Below are positions 21,516 through 33,371 of a stretch of 64,000 bases of DNA, in pieces. The notes beneath the pieces were generated by a model. It was given only the letters and a program-made list of their open reading frames with translations. It did not search any database and was not told where the DNA came from. Source of the DNA: Malania oleifera (lineage: Eukaryota > Streptophyta > Magnoliopsida > Santalales > Ximeniaceae); contig NC_080418.1 in assembly GCF_029873635.1 (NCBI RefSeq), positions 16,391,388 to 16,455,387 of the forward strand. The letters run 5' to 3'. Numbering within the stretch: position 1 is the first letter of the stretch; each line of letters starts with the position of its first letter. The position numbers and the translations under genes were made by a program.

Positions 21516-24500
21516 AGTGTCTAGGTCATCTGATCCACTTCTAATGCATATACATTAAAAAATTGATAAGGACTTACAACTTCCTAAGACTCATGAAAAA
21601 ATGCATAAGATGGATTGTGAAATTGACATATTTTGGAGTGTTTAAATTTTTATATTTTTAATTCTTTTTATAGTAGTGATATTTATAGATGATGTCTTGG
21701 TCTGTTCGGAAAATAATGAATATATTTTGCATTTTATGATTTAATGTTATTGATAATATATATGTTAATTAGACAACAAATATAATGTTTTTTTAATTCT
21801 CTTCATAACATTGTTTGAATTGAGTTATCAATGAAAAAATCAAAATTGCAAAATCATTATTATACATTGATGCTATTTTTTTTTATGAGAAATCTACCAA
21901 TCTAATATATTTTAGTAGTATTTACAATGTTAACATATATTATTATGCTTGCCAAACTGTCTCATATATATCGTTTTGTGTTTTTTTTTTCTTTCCTACT
22001 TTGCCTTTAAATAAGTTAAATCATTAATCTAACCCAACCTACCCAATAATAAAATTGACTCAAATGGTACCCTCAAGAGCTTGATTTAGGATTGACTTTT
22101 TTCCAAATCGACAAGATCGGATGATTGAGATTGTAGACCTAACCCAACTTAACCCCATCCGTAAATACACCTAAGAAAAGCAATCTTCACATACCTACAT
22201 AATAATAAGAGAGCGAAAAATGTAAATCCATCAGTCATTCTCCTCTTATTTTTTTATACAATAGTGCAAATTCTAAATGTTTTTGAAAATAATTAATAAA
22301 ATTTAAGATACTTAGATATAGATAAAAGCATTAGCTAATTCTATTTTTTTTTATTAATTTCATTGCATATTTTAGAAAAAAAAATACATGAAACTTTTTA
22401 TTATGTCATTGAAAAGATAAAAATTATTTACATTTTCAAAATGAAGTAGTCGCAACATTGCACTTAATTAATCACACTTACAAGCCCTTAAGCACTTAAT
22501 CCTCTAAAATGACAATTGACATAAAAGCAACCAAAATAAAGTGCTTTTGGTTGCACATAATTACTTGAACTTAAGCCTATATTTCACAGTAAAAATAAAA
22601 TAATTAAACCTTTTAAGTACAAGTAATTAACTCAAATAATGGAATTTAATGATGTGACTTGTGTTTCAATTATATATATAACCACACATTGAAAATTGCG
22701 ATCAAATGGAGGGAGACATCGAATCTTGAGAAGCTAAAGAATTACAGGGATGAAAGATGAAATGTAGCTTACCTCTCATTGTATATATAGGCTAAATCCT
22801 ATGCAGAGTCTGTAATGAATAAATAAATAAATAAATAAATAAAATTTGATCCCCACCTTTAATTTGCTCCTATTCAAAGGTACCAATGTGCTGTGCGTGT
22901 GCAATTTTATATATATATATATATCTTATGAGGAGTAGCAAGATCAATGATTGGGTCTGTCCAAACTAAATCTATAACATCTTTTTTCATCTAGAAATTA
23001 AGCATAGGGGGAGGGATCTTTTACCTGTATTGTTTTCACTGCTGGCTTATTTATATGCTGCAGTTGCTCTTCCAATTCTAAATCTTCTTCCCCAGATAAA
23101 AGTCTGTCACCTTGAATACCATTATTTTCCAAAAGTATTGAACGTCCAAGCAGGACTATTATCATTTTTACCTAGAGATTTAAATGTTAAAGCATCACGA
23201 TTGCTCTTTTACCTTTGTTGAAAAGAAAAATGAAAATAAAATGGATTGAATTATTATCAAAATAATTCTTTTCCCTAAATAATATGTAGGTCACTTTAAA
23301 AATAGTGGACAACTACAATGAAAAAGTATGATTAAAATAAATAATCATCGGCTTCAAAAAAATAAAAATTATTTAGAATCTTCACCATCTAGTTGAAATT
23401 ATATCTGCATTTAAATAATCAAAATTATAGAAAAAATTAAAAAATAGCCTTCCATCTAAATTCTTTTTTTTTTTTAAATGTTTTTCTTTTTTAAATTATG
23501 TATGAAAAAATAAACAAACAGTGGAGTTTATTTTCCCTAAATTAGGCTTTGACTAGACAACGGAAGGTAGTTTATCTCGCATCCTATATTTCTTTCGAAA
23601 ACTCCTAAGATTCGAATTCAAGACCTCTAATTTTTATTTTTCTTTTTTTTTGATAAGTATATAGGAAGGAGAAGTGAGTGTCATGTTAGAACAAGTAGTT
23701 TAGCAATGGAGACAAATGCAAAGAAAAAGAGGGAGAGGGAAAGATGAAAAAGAGCAAATTGACTATAGAAGTTAATATATGAAGGGTTTGTACTTTTACT
23801 ATTTTTCTAGTGTACATCATGCAAAACTAAGATTATTCTTGTAAATTGAATTTGGGAATATAATAATTAAGTAAAATGATTATGATAATTTCTTTTTTAT
23901 AATAATATTTTTAATTTACATTATTTTGTGCTTATATTATTTAATCATATTTTCTATTGTTATTTGATTTAAGGACAAAAATGGACATTTTTTTAATCAA
24001 GTTTTTAATTTATTTTAATTTTAAAAGTATTAGCCAATCGGGTATTAGTTTAAAAAAAAAAATTTATTTTTTTTTTGTATCTTTGTTTCATAATATTTAA
24101 AAGTGATGTCAAACAACCCCTAAATTAAATTAGGTTTTCCATTCTTGTCTAATTATTCATGAATTCATTATTCAAAAAAAATGCACTGAATCTTCCCGCA
24201 AAATAACCTGACCTTCATCAAAAGATTTAGAACCCTAAATAGACCATACACGTGTTGAACAAATAGTCAATCAAACTCAGTTTTAAATTATGTATAAGAC
24301 TAGTTACTTGTACACACACGTGACAAATAGAAAAATATATAAAATAAAAAAAATATTTTCATCAAATAAATTGAGTTCGACTCCTAATATATTATTCCAT
24401 ATGCATAAATGAAATACTAAAGAGTTCACATAAAAGTCGAGCCTTTTATACTAAATATAATAATTATATAATTGATGAACAAAACAAACATATCACGACA

Positions 24501-24598
24501 TGTGGTATTACTAAGATGGATTGGATTCTATTCAAATAGCTAAAAGCAACATCTATGTGGAGACCTGAAAATTTTCGCTCAATTTCTTTGATGTCACT
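21516..24598. other. AT-rich spacer without recognisable genes
   Basis: About 3.1 kb with no ORF of family-like composition. It holds an (AAAT)n tract at 22818-22843, an (AT)n run near 22909-22924 and many poly-A/T runs. A 63-codon frame at 23030 shows no family motif and is unsupported. Confidence 0.7.
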
Positions 24599-24764
24599 TG
24601 TAATAACCTGAATATTTCATATTATAATAATCACTAATATAGACAGTGGAAGACCTTAAATGCAAATTACCAGAGTAACTAAACTATCTCAATATAACAA
24701 TATTAATCACATTATCACAATAAAGATTTGAACTCATTTAAAATATAAATAAAATAATACAATT
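24599..24764 (-). mobile_element. Fragment of a minus-strand Ty3 LTR
   Basis: It opens TGTAATAACCTGAAT and contains ACAGTGGAAGA, as the inverted 3' ends of LTRs C and O do. It is cut after about 165 bp by Copia LTR G. Confidence 0.55.
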
Positions 24765-25797
24765 TGTTGGCCTTATAGGTCGCACCCAGTTTTGATAATG
24801 ACAAATACTTAAGTATTTGATGATTATCAAGTGTTTGTGCAGGCTTAAATAAGCATCCCGGGGAATGACACTTGAAGCAACAAGAAGACGTTGAAGACTT
24901 TAATTTAAATTGTCAATTCAATGATTGTAATATGCGTCTATAATAGTAACCTAGGGTATGGTCTGTATTTTCTTACCTACATATCATGCATATAGGATAT
25001 ATGCTAAGTTCAGTAAGACCATAGTAAGACTTTAAGTGCCAACACTTACATATAGATCATACAAATTTAAGGAGTGTCAAAAATACACTTAATTGAATAT
25101 TTCTAAGGAAATTGAGAGAGCTTGGGCATCCGAACTGTTGAAAGGTCAACAGTTGACTTGGGCTCTCGGACAATCGAACCTTTTTGTGCATACTGTTCAC
25201 GGGCGCCCGAACTGTTGAAAGGTCAACAGTTGACTTGAGCTATCAAGCGACCAAACTTTTTTGTGTATACTGTTCACGGGCGCCCGAACCCTTTGAAATG
25301 GACATTCCACCAACTCGGGCGACCGAACACAAGAGTTCGGATGACCAGACCTAGGACCGGGCACCCGAAGTCACGAACAAAGGCTACTGACTTTGGTTCG
25401 GGTTGCCGAAGCACGACACAGGCGACCGAACCTATTTAAATACCTTTTTAATCTTTTTGTTCGAGCGACCGAACCAAGCTTCAGCCACCCGAACCTCGGC
25501 GGGTTAAAATTATTTTAACCGTTGTAAAATCGAGTTAAGTTGGGTTAATGGTGTTTTTAACTATTTGAAACTTTTCTAGTAATTCCCAACAAGTCCCAAA
25601 CGATCATATTTTTTACCTTACCTGTAAATATAAGATCATTTGTGAGGATTAGTAAGAATTAGCAAATTGATTAGCCAAAAATATCTTCTCTTCACAAAAT
25701 ACACTCTTTGTCCAAATACTCTCAAATCTTTACTTCCTTGATATATTCTGAGTTTGTGAGAGCACATTTTGAGTGTTTGTGATTGCAACACTTTGCT
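24765..25797 (+). mobile_element. Copia LTR G (SIRE-type), 3'-truncated
   Basis: Starts TGTTGGCCTTATAGGTCGCACCC, preceded by CAATT. It shares the first roughly 90 bp with LTRs K, L and S, and carries a CGGGCGACCGAAC array (25120-25500). It then stops at a junction with LTR J marked by a 40-bp duplication. Confidence 0.85.
25120..25500 (+). promoter_or_regulatory. U3 array of TTCGGGCG(A/C)CCGAAC motifs, LTR G
   Basis: About a dozen spaced copies of TCGGGCGACCGAAC and variants. CGGGCGCCCGAA near 25199 and 25277 belongs to the palindrome TTCGGGCGCCCGAA. Confidence 0.8.
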
Positions 25798-25837
25798 ACA
25801 AAATACACTCTTTGTCCAAATACTCTCAAATCTTTAC
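25694..25837 (+). repeat. 40-bp direct duplication at the G/J junction
   Basis: The 40 bp at 25694-25733 (beginning ACAAAATACACTCTTTG) recur without a mismatch at 25798-25837. The first copy is in normal LTR context; the second lies exactly where LTR G ends and LTR J begins. Confidence 0.92.
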
Positions 25838-26437
25838 AAAAATATCCTATTTTGATGCTGACAAAGCACTTGGAACTAATGTGTGTGTCTAGTATTTGAA
25901 CAAATCATTAATTCAGAACACACACATGAAAGAGGTTTTATGGAGGCTAGAAGAAACTTAAAGCACATACTCCTGGCGTACTCCATGCAAATTCAAGAGC
26001 AAATGAGGAAGACATTTGTTTTATATTGTAATAGCATTTAGTTTTATATATTTTGGTTTGTAATAATGCATAGCATGCATGATATGAATGGAAAGCTCAA
26101 GACCATAGATTAACCTTAAGGATCACCCTTCGGTCGACCGATGCTAGGTTTTTAGGCTAAATTAAAAAGACTTAAACCATAGATAGACCCTAGGTCCCTA
26201 CACGAAAAGTAATATTCAAAATCAAGACTTAAATGCACAATTTGAATGGCCTCAGTTGTAATAACCCCAAAAAGGGATATAGAAAATTAGTGGAATGATT
26301 TCCAAAAAAAAAATAATAATAAATAATAATAATTAATTAATTAATTAATTTGATTTTAAAAAAAAAAGAAAAAATAATAATAATTAAAATTATTTTTATT
26401 TTTATTAATAAAATATATTATTATTAATATTAATTAA

Positions 26438-26442
<5 letters not shown>

Positions 26443-26499
<57 letters not shown>
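26443..26499. repeat. (TTA)n microsatellite in LTR C
   Basis: About 19 perfect TTA units. The poly-Asn open frame on the opposite strand is an artefact of this repeat. Confidence 0.95.
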
Positions 26500-26500
<1 letters not shown>

Positions 26501-26504
26501 GTAA

Positions 26505-26532
26505 CTTCCTGAAGGATAGATCCTTCAGGAAG
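26505..26532. promoter_or_regulatory. Perfect 13-bp-arm hairpin in U3 of LTR C
   Basis: Left arm CTTCCTGAAGGAT (26505-26517), loop AG, right arm ATCCTTCAGGAAG (26520-26532). It shares only the core CCTGAAG/CTTCAGG with the hairpin of LTR B, yet both are fully paired. Confidence 0.9.
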
Positions 26533-26746
26533 ATCAATCTTCCCCCCCCCCCCCTCTTTCTATTTCTTCTTTCTTCTTCTACGCAGTCATTCTCTCTCCT
26601 CTCATTCTCTCTCCCTCTCTCCTTGATTTCGTGATGGATTTTCGCCCAATCGAAAATCGGAAGATACCCCTGAACTCTATTCTCTGCTGTCATCATTTCT
26701 ACTGGAGTGGATCAGTGGTAGGAGTGGCGTAGACGTATCTCCTGGG

Positions 26747-27792
26747 GTAAGCCAATTTTTTCTTTTTCTTTAATTTTTTGCAAAATATAAACTCAATCGA
26801 CGAACAAATACCACCACGAGAATCTAGGGATGATTCTCTACAAGTCTAGCGGGACAGAATTCTCGTGGGGTCGTCGTGGGCAAAACCCCAAATTTGCGGT
26901 ACGGGGGTTATTAAGGAGCTTATTTTTAATTAATTAGGATTAATTTAAAAATGCTAAAATATTGAGCATCTGGAGTTGAAGTAGGATTTCTTGAATTTAG
27001 GGCCTAGGTGAGCATCGCGAGTGTAATTTTGGGACCCGCAGGCAAAATTCAGAAAATTAAGTGGGGCTGTTAAATGTTAGTTTAAATATTAATTTGAGGT
27101 ATATGGAGTCTATGGAAGGTTAGATAAGTATTATTTTGAAAAAATAGATTAATTAATCTGGGAAAAATGCAAATTGTAAGAATTAAATTTCAGGCGCCAA
27201 AGGCGTAGGATCTAGGTGTTAACGAGACTCTCAGTAAGTCAAGTAAGGGGAATAAATTATAGCAGCATTTTTAGAATTACTGTTTAAATTTTTATGTTAA
27301 AATGAGCATATGGTATTTTCCCTGAAAATGATTATGATATAAATATTAGATAAAAGGTGTGGCATGTGAATAATATTAAATTGTGAATATTAAATGAAAA
27401 TTGTGTGGTATGTGACTTATATTGTAAAATGTGGAATATAACGATGTGTATTTTCTGAGAAAATATTAAAACGAGAATGATTGATGTGATATTTATACGC
27501 AAGTATAAATTATTTGCATGAAAAATGAGTTTGTACAAATTACTGATATGAGTATTTTGAAAAATGTGGAAATACATAAAATATGATATATATTATTACG
27601 AGATAACGAAAGTGCATAGAAAATGATAAGAATATTTAAGTTCCTACTGATGCCGTTGGGGAGGTATGCTCAGTATGGAAATTATGTGTGAAGTTTCTAC
27701 TGATGTCATTGGGGAGGTATGCTCAGTATGGAAACTATGTGTGTATGTGAAGTCCCTACTAATGCCGTTGGGGAGGTATGCTCAGTATGGAG

Positions 27793-27826
<34 letters not shown>

Positions 27827-28052
27827 GTCCCTACTGATGTCGTTGGGGAGGTATGCTCAGTATGGAGACTATGTGTGTATGTGAAGTCCCTGTTGATGCC
27901 GTTGGGGAGGTATGCTCAGTATGGAGACTGTATGTGTGTGTGTGTGTGAAGTCCCTACTAATGCCGTTGGGGACGTATGCTCAGTATGGAGACTGTGTGT
28001 GTATGTGAAGTCCCTATTGATGCCGTTGGGGAGGTATGCTCAGTATGGAGAC

Positions 28053-28102
<50 letters not shown>

Positions 28103-28753
28103 TGAAGTTCCTACTAATGCCGTTAGGGAGGTATGCTCAGTATGAAGACTCTGTGTGTGTGTGTGTGAGAGATTCCTACTGATGCCGTTGGGGAGGTATG
28201 CTCAGTATGAAAATTGTGAATATGTTGAGAATGGGAATTATGTGATCTAATGTATTATGTAAAGTACATAAATATGAATTTATGTATACATAGATATGTA
28301 ATGAGTTAAAATGGGAAATGATTATGAGAAATGAAAGAGTGTGTGTTTTATAAAATAAATAAATGAGGCGAAGTGAAACTCTTCGCCTGAGGGCTTACTG
28401 AGTAAGGTGAGTGCCCTAATAGGTATCAAATGTAGTCATTCCTGGTTGCATAACGTGTTAGGGCAGAGGGAAGCTACCTGTATGGGCGGGCAAACTTCCC
28501 TATTCTCAGGAACTTCGCAAGTAATTATGTGTATTGGAAATGAATAAACTTGAGAAATGGTTTTAAAGCTTATAAAAACTTGTGTTGTATATCTATATGA
28601 TTATGTGAATGCGAATATCAGTGTATTTTCTCAGATGAAATGTTGTTTTGAAAAATAAAGCATGTTATGACTGAACTCATATGGTCACACACTGTAAATA
28701 ATTTATTCCTTCTTACTGAGATGTGTCTAACCCAAATTATCTAAATTTTTCAG
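26747..28753 (+). other. Candidate intron inside LTR C
   Basis: A GGGGTAAGCC donor-like site follows the CT-rich leader and TTTTTCAGGG acceptor-like sequence follows the CTTACTGAG box, where CTTAC fits a plant branch point about 40 bases upstream. The minisatellite lies between them. Equivalent sites exist in LTRs A, B, F, N, O, P and U. Splicing is inferred, not shown. Confidence 0.35.
27638..28212 (+). repeat. Compound TG-rich minisatellite in LTR C
   Basis: Nine copies of a 40-bp core (CCTACTGATGCCGTTGGGGA, then GGTATGCTCAGTATG), each separated by a (TG)n or TGTATG run of different length, up to about 45 bp at 28052-28098. Three overlapping open frames here are repeat translation. Confidence 0.95.
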
Positions 28754-29117
28754 GGAACAAGGATAGGCCAGGTGATAGGGCTTCATGATCATAGGGAGCT
28801 GGAACCCTGATATACAGGGTGAGTTTGGACTAGGGTGATGTGATTCCCTAGTGTTGTATTGTTTTGGGTATGAGATAGTATTGTGTAAATATGTATGTTA
28901 ATACTCTGAATATTGTATTCTAGATGATATAAATATACTATCTTCCACTGTTATGTTGTAATAATGAAATAAATGACTTTTTACCCAGTACCCAATGTGG
29001 GTCGGGTCGTACAAACGTTAGTAGGGTTGTTGACGTGGCCGATTTGTGGATGTTATTGATGACGTGTAATTTATTTATTATTGAGAAAAAAAATTGTACG
29101 AAAATCGGGGCGTCACA

Positions 29118-29525
29118 TCAGTCAACCGAAGACCGAACACGAAGCTATATAAAAGCTTCAGTCGACTGAACTTGCCAGAGACAACAGTTTGACTCCTTGG
29201 TCGACTGAACCCGAACCTACATAGTAGCTTCGGTTGACTGAACCTTTCCAGGGTCAAATGTTAACCATTTGGTCAACCATCTTAAAATGAACTCCAACGC
29301 TCTAGTCGACCGAACTGGCACGTGGGGAATTCCTAACGCTCTGGTTGACTAAAATCTTAGTTCAAATTTGACCTGGTCGACCGAACCACTAAATTCGGTC
29401 AACCGAACTTGGCCTAGTCAACCGAACTTCAGAGGGTTCAAAATTGTCTTAATCTAGTCGACCAATACCTCGATTCAAAAACGCCCTGGTCGACCGAACC
29501 TTAAATCTGGTCGACTGAACCTCTC
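29118..29525 (+). promoter_or_regulatory. U3 array of GGTCGACCGAAC motifs, LTR J
   Basis: More than a dozen spaced copies of (T)GGTCGACCGAAC with point variants. The perfect palindrome TTCGGTCGACCGA also occurs upstream of LTR C at 26140-26152. The TATA box is 110 bp downstream. Confidence 0.8.
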
Positions 29526-29608
29526 AGGTTGGCAATTTTTTACCTCAATGAAATAAGGTTAATTTTTGTTAAACATGTTTAATCTTTGTCCAAAATACCC
29601 AGTGTATC

Positions 29609-29644
29609 CCCAACGGTTATATTTTTGTCAAACTCTATATATAC
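29609..29644 (+). promoter_or_regulatory. MSA-like element and TATA box of LTR J
   Basis: CCCAACGGTTA (29609-29619) fits the plant mitosis-specific activator consensus YCYAACGGYYA, 16 bases before TATATATAC (29636-29644). Confidence 0.6.
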
Positions 29645-30679
29645 CCCCTCATTACTTAAATTTAAGACATGAGATTAGATTGAAAATCCTCTGAAAATAT
29701 TTTTGATTTTTTCATTCCTTGATACTCTTCTATACTTATTACATTGAAAATCTTTCAAGAGAGATTTATTTTAAACATTCTTTTGGGCATTTGTTTTACA
29801 AATCAAATATCTTTTAACTCTCATATATTATTTATTATTATATCATATTTTGAGAGTGTTCTTCAAGTTCCTCCCACATTATTCTTTGATAAATATTTTT
29901 AGTGGAGAAATATTCTCAATGCTTGTGAATCTTGCACATTCATTGCAAAATTCAAAGGCTCGCGTGTTTGTGCTTTCAAAAATATTTTTGAGCCAAAACC
30001 ATAAGTTCTCCTATACTTTATTTAAAAAATATTTTTAGGAGAAAATCATTTTTATTAGGGTTTGAATCTTTGAAGTGCATTATCATATACATCATTCTCA
30101 AAGATTACAAAATCCTTTTTAAGAAACACATATTCTCACATTGAGCCTTCTTTCGTATCATTTGTGAGTGCATATTTTGGACTGTAATTGTTGTACACAT
30201 ATACTTGTATTAGAAGCATTTCTTTGTATACAACATTGTTTATTATCATTGTATTCCCGACGTGTGGTCGAAAGAGGGAAACTTGCCCTGTAAAAAGTCT
30301 CAGATTGGCTTTGACCCGATTAGGAAAGTTAGGTACACCATCCTGTTAAGGTGTCGTATTAGGTGTCGCTCTATCCGTTAAGTGAGTCATAATAGAATCC
30401 TCTTACTTGTGAAATTGAGGCGAAAACATAGGTAATATTGGTCGAACCCCGATAACATTTCCTATGTCTACTCTTAAATTCCTGCACTTTAATTTCCTAC
30501 ACATGTATGCTTAGATTTAATTAATTATGAATGTGTGCATGATTTAAATATTGTGAATGATTGAGAAATATTTAGACAGATCCTAGGTTTTGGTATATTG
30601 TTGTTGGATTAGTTGAACTTACGAGAAAAATTTTAAATACCCAATTCACCCCCCTCTTGAGAATACACTAATTCCAACA

Positions 30680-32718
30680 ATGCGTCAATCCATTATTACT
30701 GTACATTCTTTTAAATATTTTTTTATCCCTTATTATTAGCGGAAGGTCTTTATGTCTCATGATGCGCTCCAATCTATTTTTCATGCGCATTCTTCTGAAC
30801 TGTACATATACGGCATCAAGTCGTAAGCTATATAACGAGATTCGTAAAAGAATACAAACGCAAGAATTACACATCAGTAATCTTACTCGTTATGTTATAA
30901 ATCAAAGTAATACTTGATCTCAATCCTCTTTAAAAATAATAATAAGAATAAGAAGAAGCTAGAAGGCGGGGTAAAAAAAATGACGTTATGATAACTTTAA
31001 CTATTTATATACTTACACACTAATACAAGTCTATAATACCTAATTTAGATCTTTACATATTGCATTCATTTTGATTTAAAGAGGATTCAATCTTTTATAC
31101 TTATAGCGCACACTCTCTAACTTGAGCAAGCCCTTCAAATCCACTCAGGCAATACTAAACTAGCATAAGAACAATAGTATCATCTCTCGTGGATATCCTT
31201 ATTAACTTACTAAGTAAACCACAAGTGAGGAATCAAACCTAAGATTTTAGGATTACCCCAACTGACCTTTACCCTTGAGCAAACCCAATTGATCCTCTTT
31301 CAAATTATTATTTTTATTATGTTATTGTTATGTCACTACTACTACTACTACTACTACTATTATTATTATTATTATTATTTTGAATTATCCTGAGAACTTC
31401 CACCATCAAAGAGCCACTCTTTTGACCCCTTAATTCGACACCAAACTCATGGGACGACAGACTACTATTATTATTAGTAGTATTATTAGTAGTAGTGGTA
31501 GTGGTAGTAGAACAAAAGACCCTCTGGTTAAGTTTGATTTGAAGATTTCTCATGATAGTTTAACATGTAAATCATGCAAATAAATAACAATACATATACA
31601 GCAGTGATTAATTACTCAAAATAAAAATTGTGCATTTAAGAGAGGAGATGCATTTGAGCATTTCTATTACTTGTGATTGATTTTTAACATTTTAAGCTTG
31701 AAAATTTTTATTTGTATGTTAGATTCATATTTCAATTTCAATAGTTTTTATTCTTAACACAAATTTTTCAGCCATCTATTTAACATCCAGTATATATATA
31801 TTAAAAATGTCTATTCAATAACTTTGTGTAAATTCAAACACAATAAAACACAATTTACACGAACATAAATCTGATTATCAAGGTAGATTTTTGTTATTCG
31901 GGAAATGATTTACATGAATTGAACACTCACAATCAAAGAATGTCGAACAAGCGTCTGATCATGAAGCTCATACTTTCAATTGAAGATTTCTTCAAAATCC
32001 AACAAATTCAAAGAATGTCGAACATGTGTCCGATCATGAAGCTCAAACTTTCAATTGAAGATTTCTACAAAATGCAAATTAGAATTTTTTTTTGGCAGTC
32101 AATACATTAAAAATTTCAAGTTCCTAAAACCTAACTTGTTTATAATCAAAAGAGATGACCTAAAACATGGAATAGAAAAAAAAAAAAAAATCAGTTATCA
32201 GTCAATGCGCCTTATACTTCAAAAGAGATTGCATGAGCAATGATTAAAAAGCAGGATTCAAAATTTTTAATTATAGAGAATACCCATAAAGTTGAATGAA
32301 TTCCAACACTCACGAAGCCTAATCTCCCCCTAAAGGCCATCATAAGAGTTCAAAAGAAATTATAGCAATGTACTGGTATCTTGGTTTTTTTTCTGAGAAG
32401 TATGCTTACGTGTTGTACTTAGCCGTCCGAAATTCAATCTGGATACAAGAAGCCCAGTAGAAAACACATAGTGCAGTTACTGTCTCGGTGGGTCTTTTAA
32501 TCGAAGAAGCACAGATAGTCACAGAAATATAAAGATGTATTCATCCAAAGCAAACATACAGATCTAACAGATCCGAATTCAGAATCAAGAGAAAATTCGA
32601 CCGAAAAAAACTATGAAGAAGAAACCCTAAAAACAGTCATATCTGATGAAATCTTATCCCTAGAAATATTAACTTCGGAAAACATCTTCACATCTGATAA
32701 TCGACGGATCTATCTGAT
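30680..32718. other. AT-rich spacer, including the 3' flank of H2B
   Basis: No gene is recognised. It contains (TAC)n/(TAT)n tracts at 31334-31379 and 31461-31509, and an imperfect direct duplication (31934-32008 and 32009-32083). Roughly 32500-32718 is the expected 3' untranslated flank of H2B; I see no clear poly(A) signal on the minus strand. Confidence 0.65.
31934..32083. repeat. 75-bp imperfect tandem duplication
   Basis: CAAAGAATGTCGAACAAGCG recurs 75 bp later as CAAAGAATGTCGAACATGTG. Both continue through GATCATGAAGCTCA and TTTCAATTGAAGATTTC with few mismatches. Confidence 0.85.
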
Positions 32719-33171
32719 TCAAGAACTCGTGAACTTCGTGACAGCCTTCGTACCCTCGGACACCGCATGCTTAGCCAACTCGCCAGGCAGAACAAGCCTG
32801 ACGGCCGTCTGGATCTCGCGAGACGTGATGGTGGGCTTCTTGTTGTAGCGAGCGAGCCGCGAGGCTTCCTGAGCGAGCTTCTCGAAGATGTCGTTGATGA
32901 AGCTGTTCATGATACCCATGGCCTTGCTCGAGATCCCGATATCAGGGTGCACCTGCTTCAGGACCTTGAAGATGTAGATCTTGTAAGTCTCGACGCTCTT
33001 CTTCGCCCGCTTCTTCTTCTTGTCGCCAGACGCTGCGTCCTTCGACAACTTCTTCCCGGCCTTGGGCTTTTTCTCCGCCGCTGGGGCTTTCTCCGCCGCC
33101 GCGGCCTTCTTCTCCTCCGTCGAGGCCGCCGGCTTCTTCTCGGCGGGCTTCTTCTCGGCCTTTGGCGCCAT
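32719..33171 (-). CDS. H2B: Histone H2B (150 aa)
   Basis: This is a core histone: it pairs with H2A through the histone fold and forms part of the nucleosome octamer in chromatin. Residues 1-60 are the plant-type Lys/Ala/Glu/Pro-rich tail ([15 protein letters not shown]...). From about 61 the fold is near-identical to the plant family: [20 protein letters not shown], then [20 protein letters not shown], then [20 protein letters not shown], ending VTKFTSS. Lys146 four residues before the end is the position ubiquitinated in plant H2B during transcription. Length and absence of introns fit a replication-dependent plant H2B. The reading frame is intact, and GC-rich against AT-rich flanks. The ATG at 33169-33171 begins the conserved [15 protein letters not shown] box, octamer and TATA box lie upstream. 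No partner histone gene is visible. Confidence 0.98.
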   Translation of the reverse strand: MAPKAEKKPAEKKPAASTEEKKAAAAEKAPAAEKKPKAGKKLSKDAASGDKKKKRAKKSVETYKIYIFKVLKQVHPDIGISSKAMGIMNSFINDIFEKLAQEASRLARYNKKPTITSREIQTAVRLVLPGELAKHAVSEGTKAVTKFTSS

Positions 33172-33279
33172 TAAAACAAATTGGTAGTATTCGGAGAGGA
33201 AAACTCTGAGAAGCTGAAATGATAGACCAAAATATCTGAGAAGGTGCTGAGTGAGTCAAATCGATTCGGGGTTGCGTTT

Positions 33280-33337
33280 CTATATATAGCTGGAAGATGA
33301 TGGGTCTTGATTGGTTTATGATGTTTTCACGCGGATC
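33280..33337 (-). promoter_or_regulatory. Histone promoter of H2B: TATA, CCAAT and octamer
   Basis: On the minus strand TATATATAG-type TATA lies at 33280-33288, about 110 bp before the ATG. A CCAAT box (plus-strand ATTGG, 33310-33314) and the plant histone octamer (plus-strand CGCGGATC, 33330-33337) are just upstream. The octamer is the known element for S-phase and meristem expression of plant histone genes. Confidence 0.88.
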
Positions 33338-33371
33338 GCTGACAGGGCATTTCTTGGCCATAGAATTTAGT

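Larger units (their letters stand above)
26257..29117 (+). mobile_element. Solo LTR C (Ty3) inside Copia LTR J
   Basis: 2861 bp, TGTAATAACCCC to GGGGCGTCACA, between perfect duplications TCAGT (26252-26256 and 29118-29122). In order: AT-rich U3, (TTA)n, a 13-bp-arm hairpin (26505-26532), poly-C (26541-26553), CT leader, donor-like GTAAG at 26747, GTAAGGGGAATAAA (27243-27256), a TG-rich minisatellite (27638-28212), and TTACTGAGATGTGTCTAACCC (28713-28733) followed by TTTTTCAG (ends 28753). Its first half matches LTR B. Its second half, with GAGGGCTTAC and GAGTGCCCTAATA, matches LTR U. Confidence 0.95.
25838..30679 (+). mobile_element. Copia LTR J (SIRE-type), 5'-truncated, split by LTR C
   Basis: It lacks the first 20 or so bases (begins TCCTATTTTGATGCTGACAAA) and ends CCAATTCACCCCCC...CCAACA. 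Solo LTR C interrupts it at 26257. Net length is about 2.0 kb. It carries a GGTCGACCGAAC array (29118-29525), the MSA match CCCAACGGTTA (29609-29619) and TATATATAC (29636-29644). There is no internal region on either side. Confidence 0.87.

Noticed and set aside
23030..23221. 63-codon hydrophobic ORF
   Set aside because: No family motif, no promoter context and length expected by chance in AT-rich DNA.
27666..28145. Three overlapping Val/Cys-rich ORFs
   Set aside because: Translation of the TG-rich minisatellite of LTR C.
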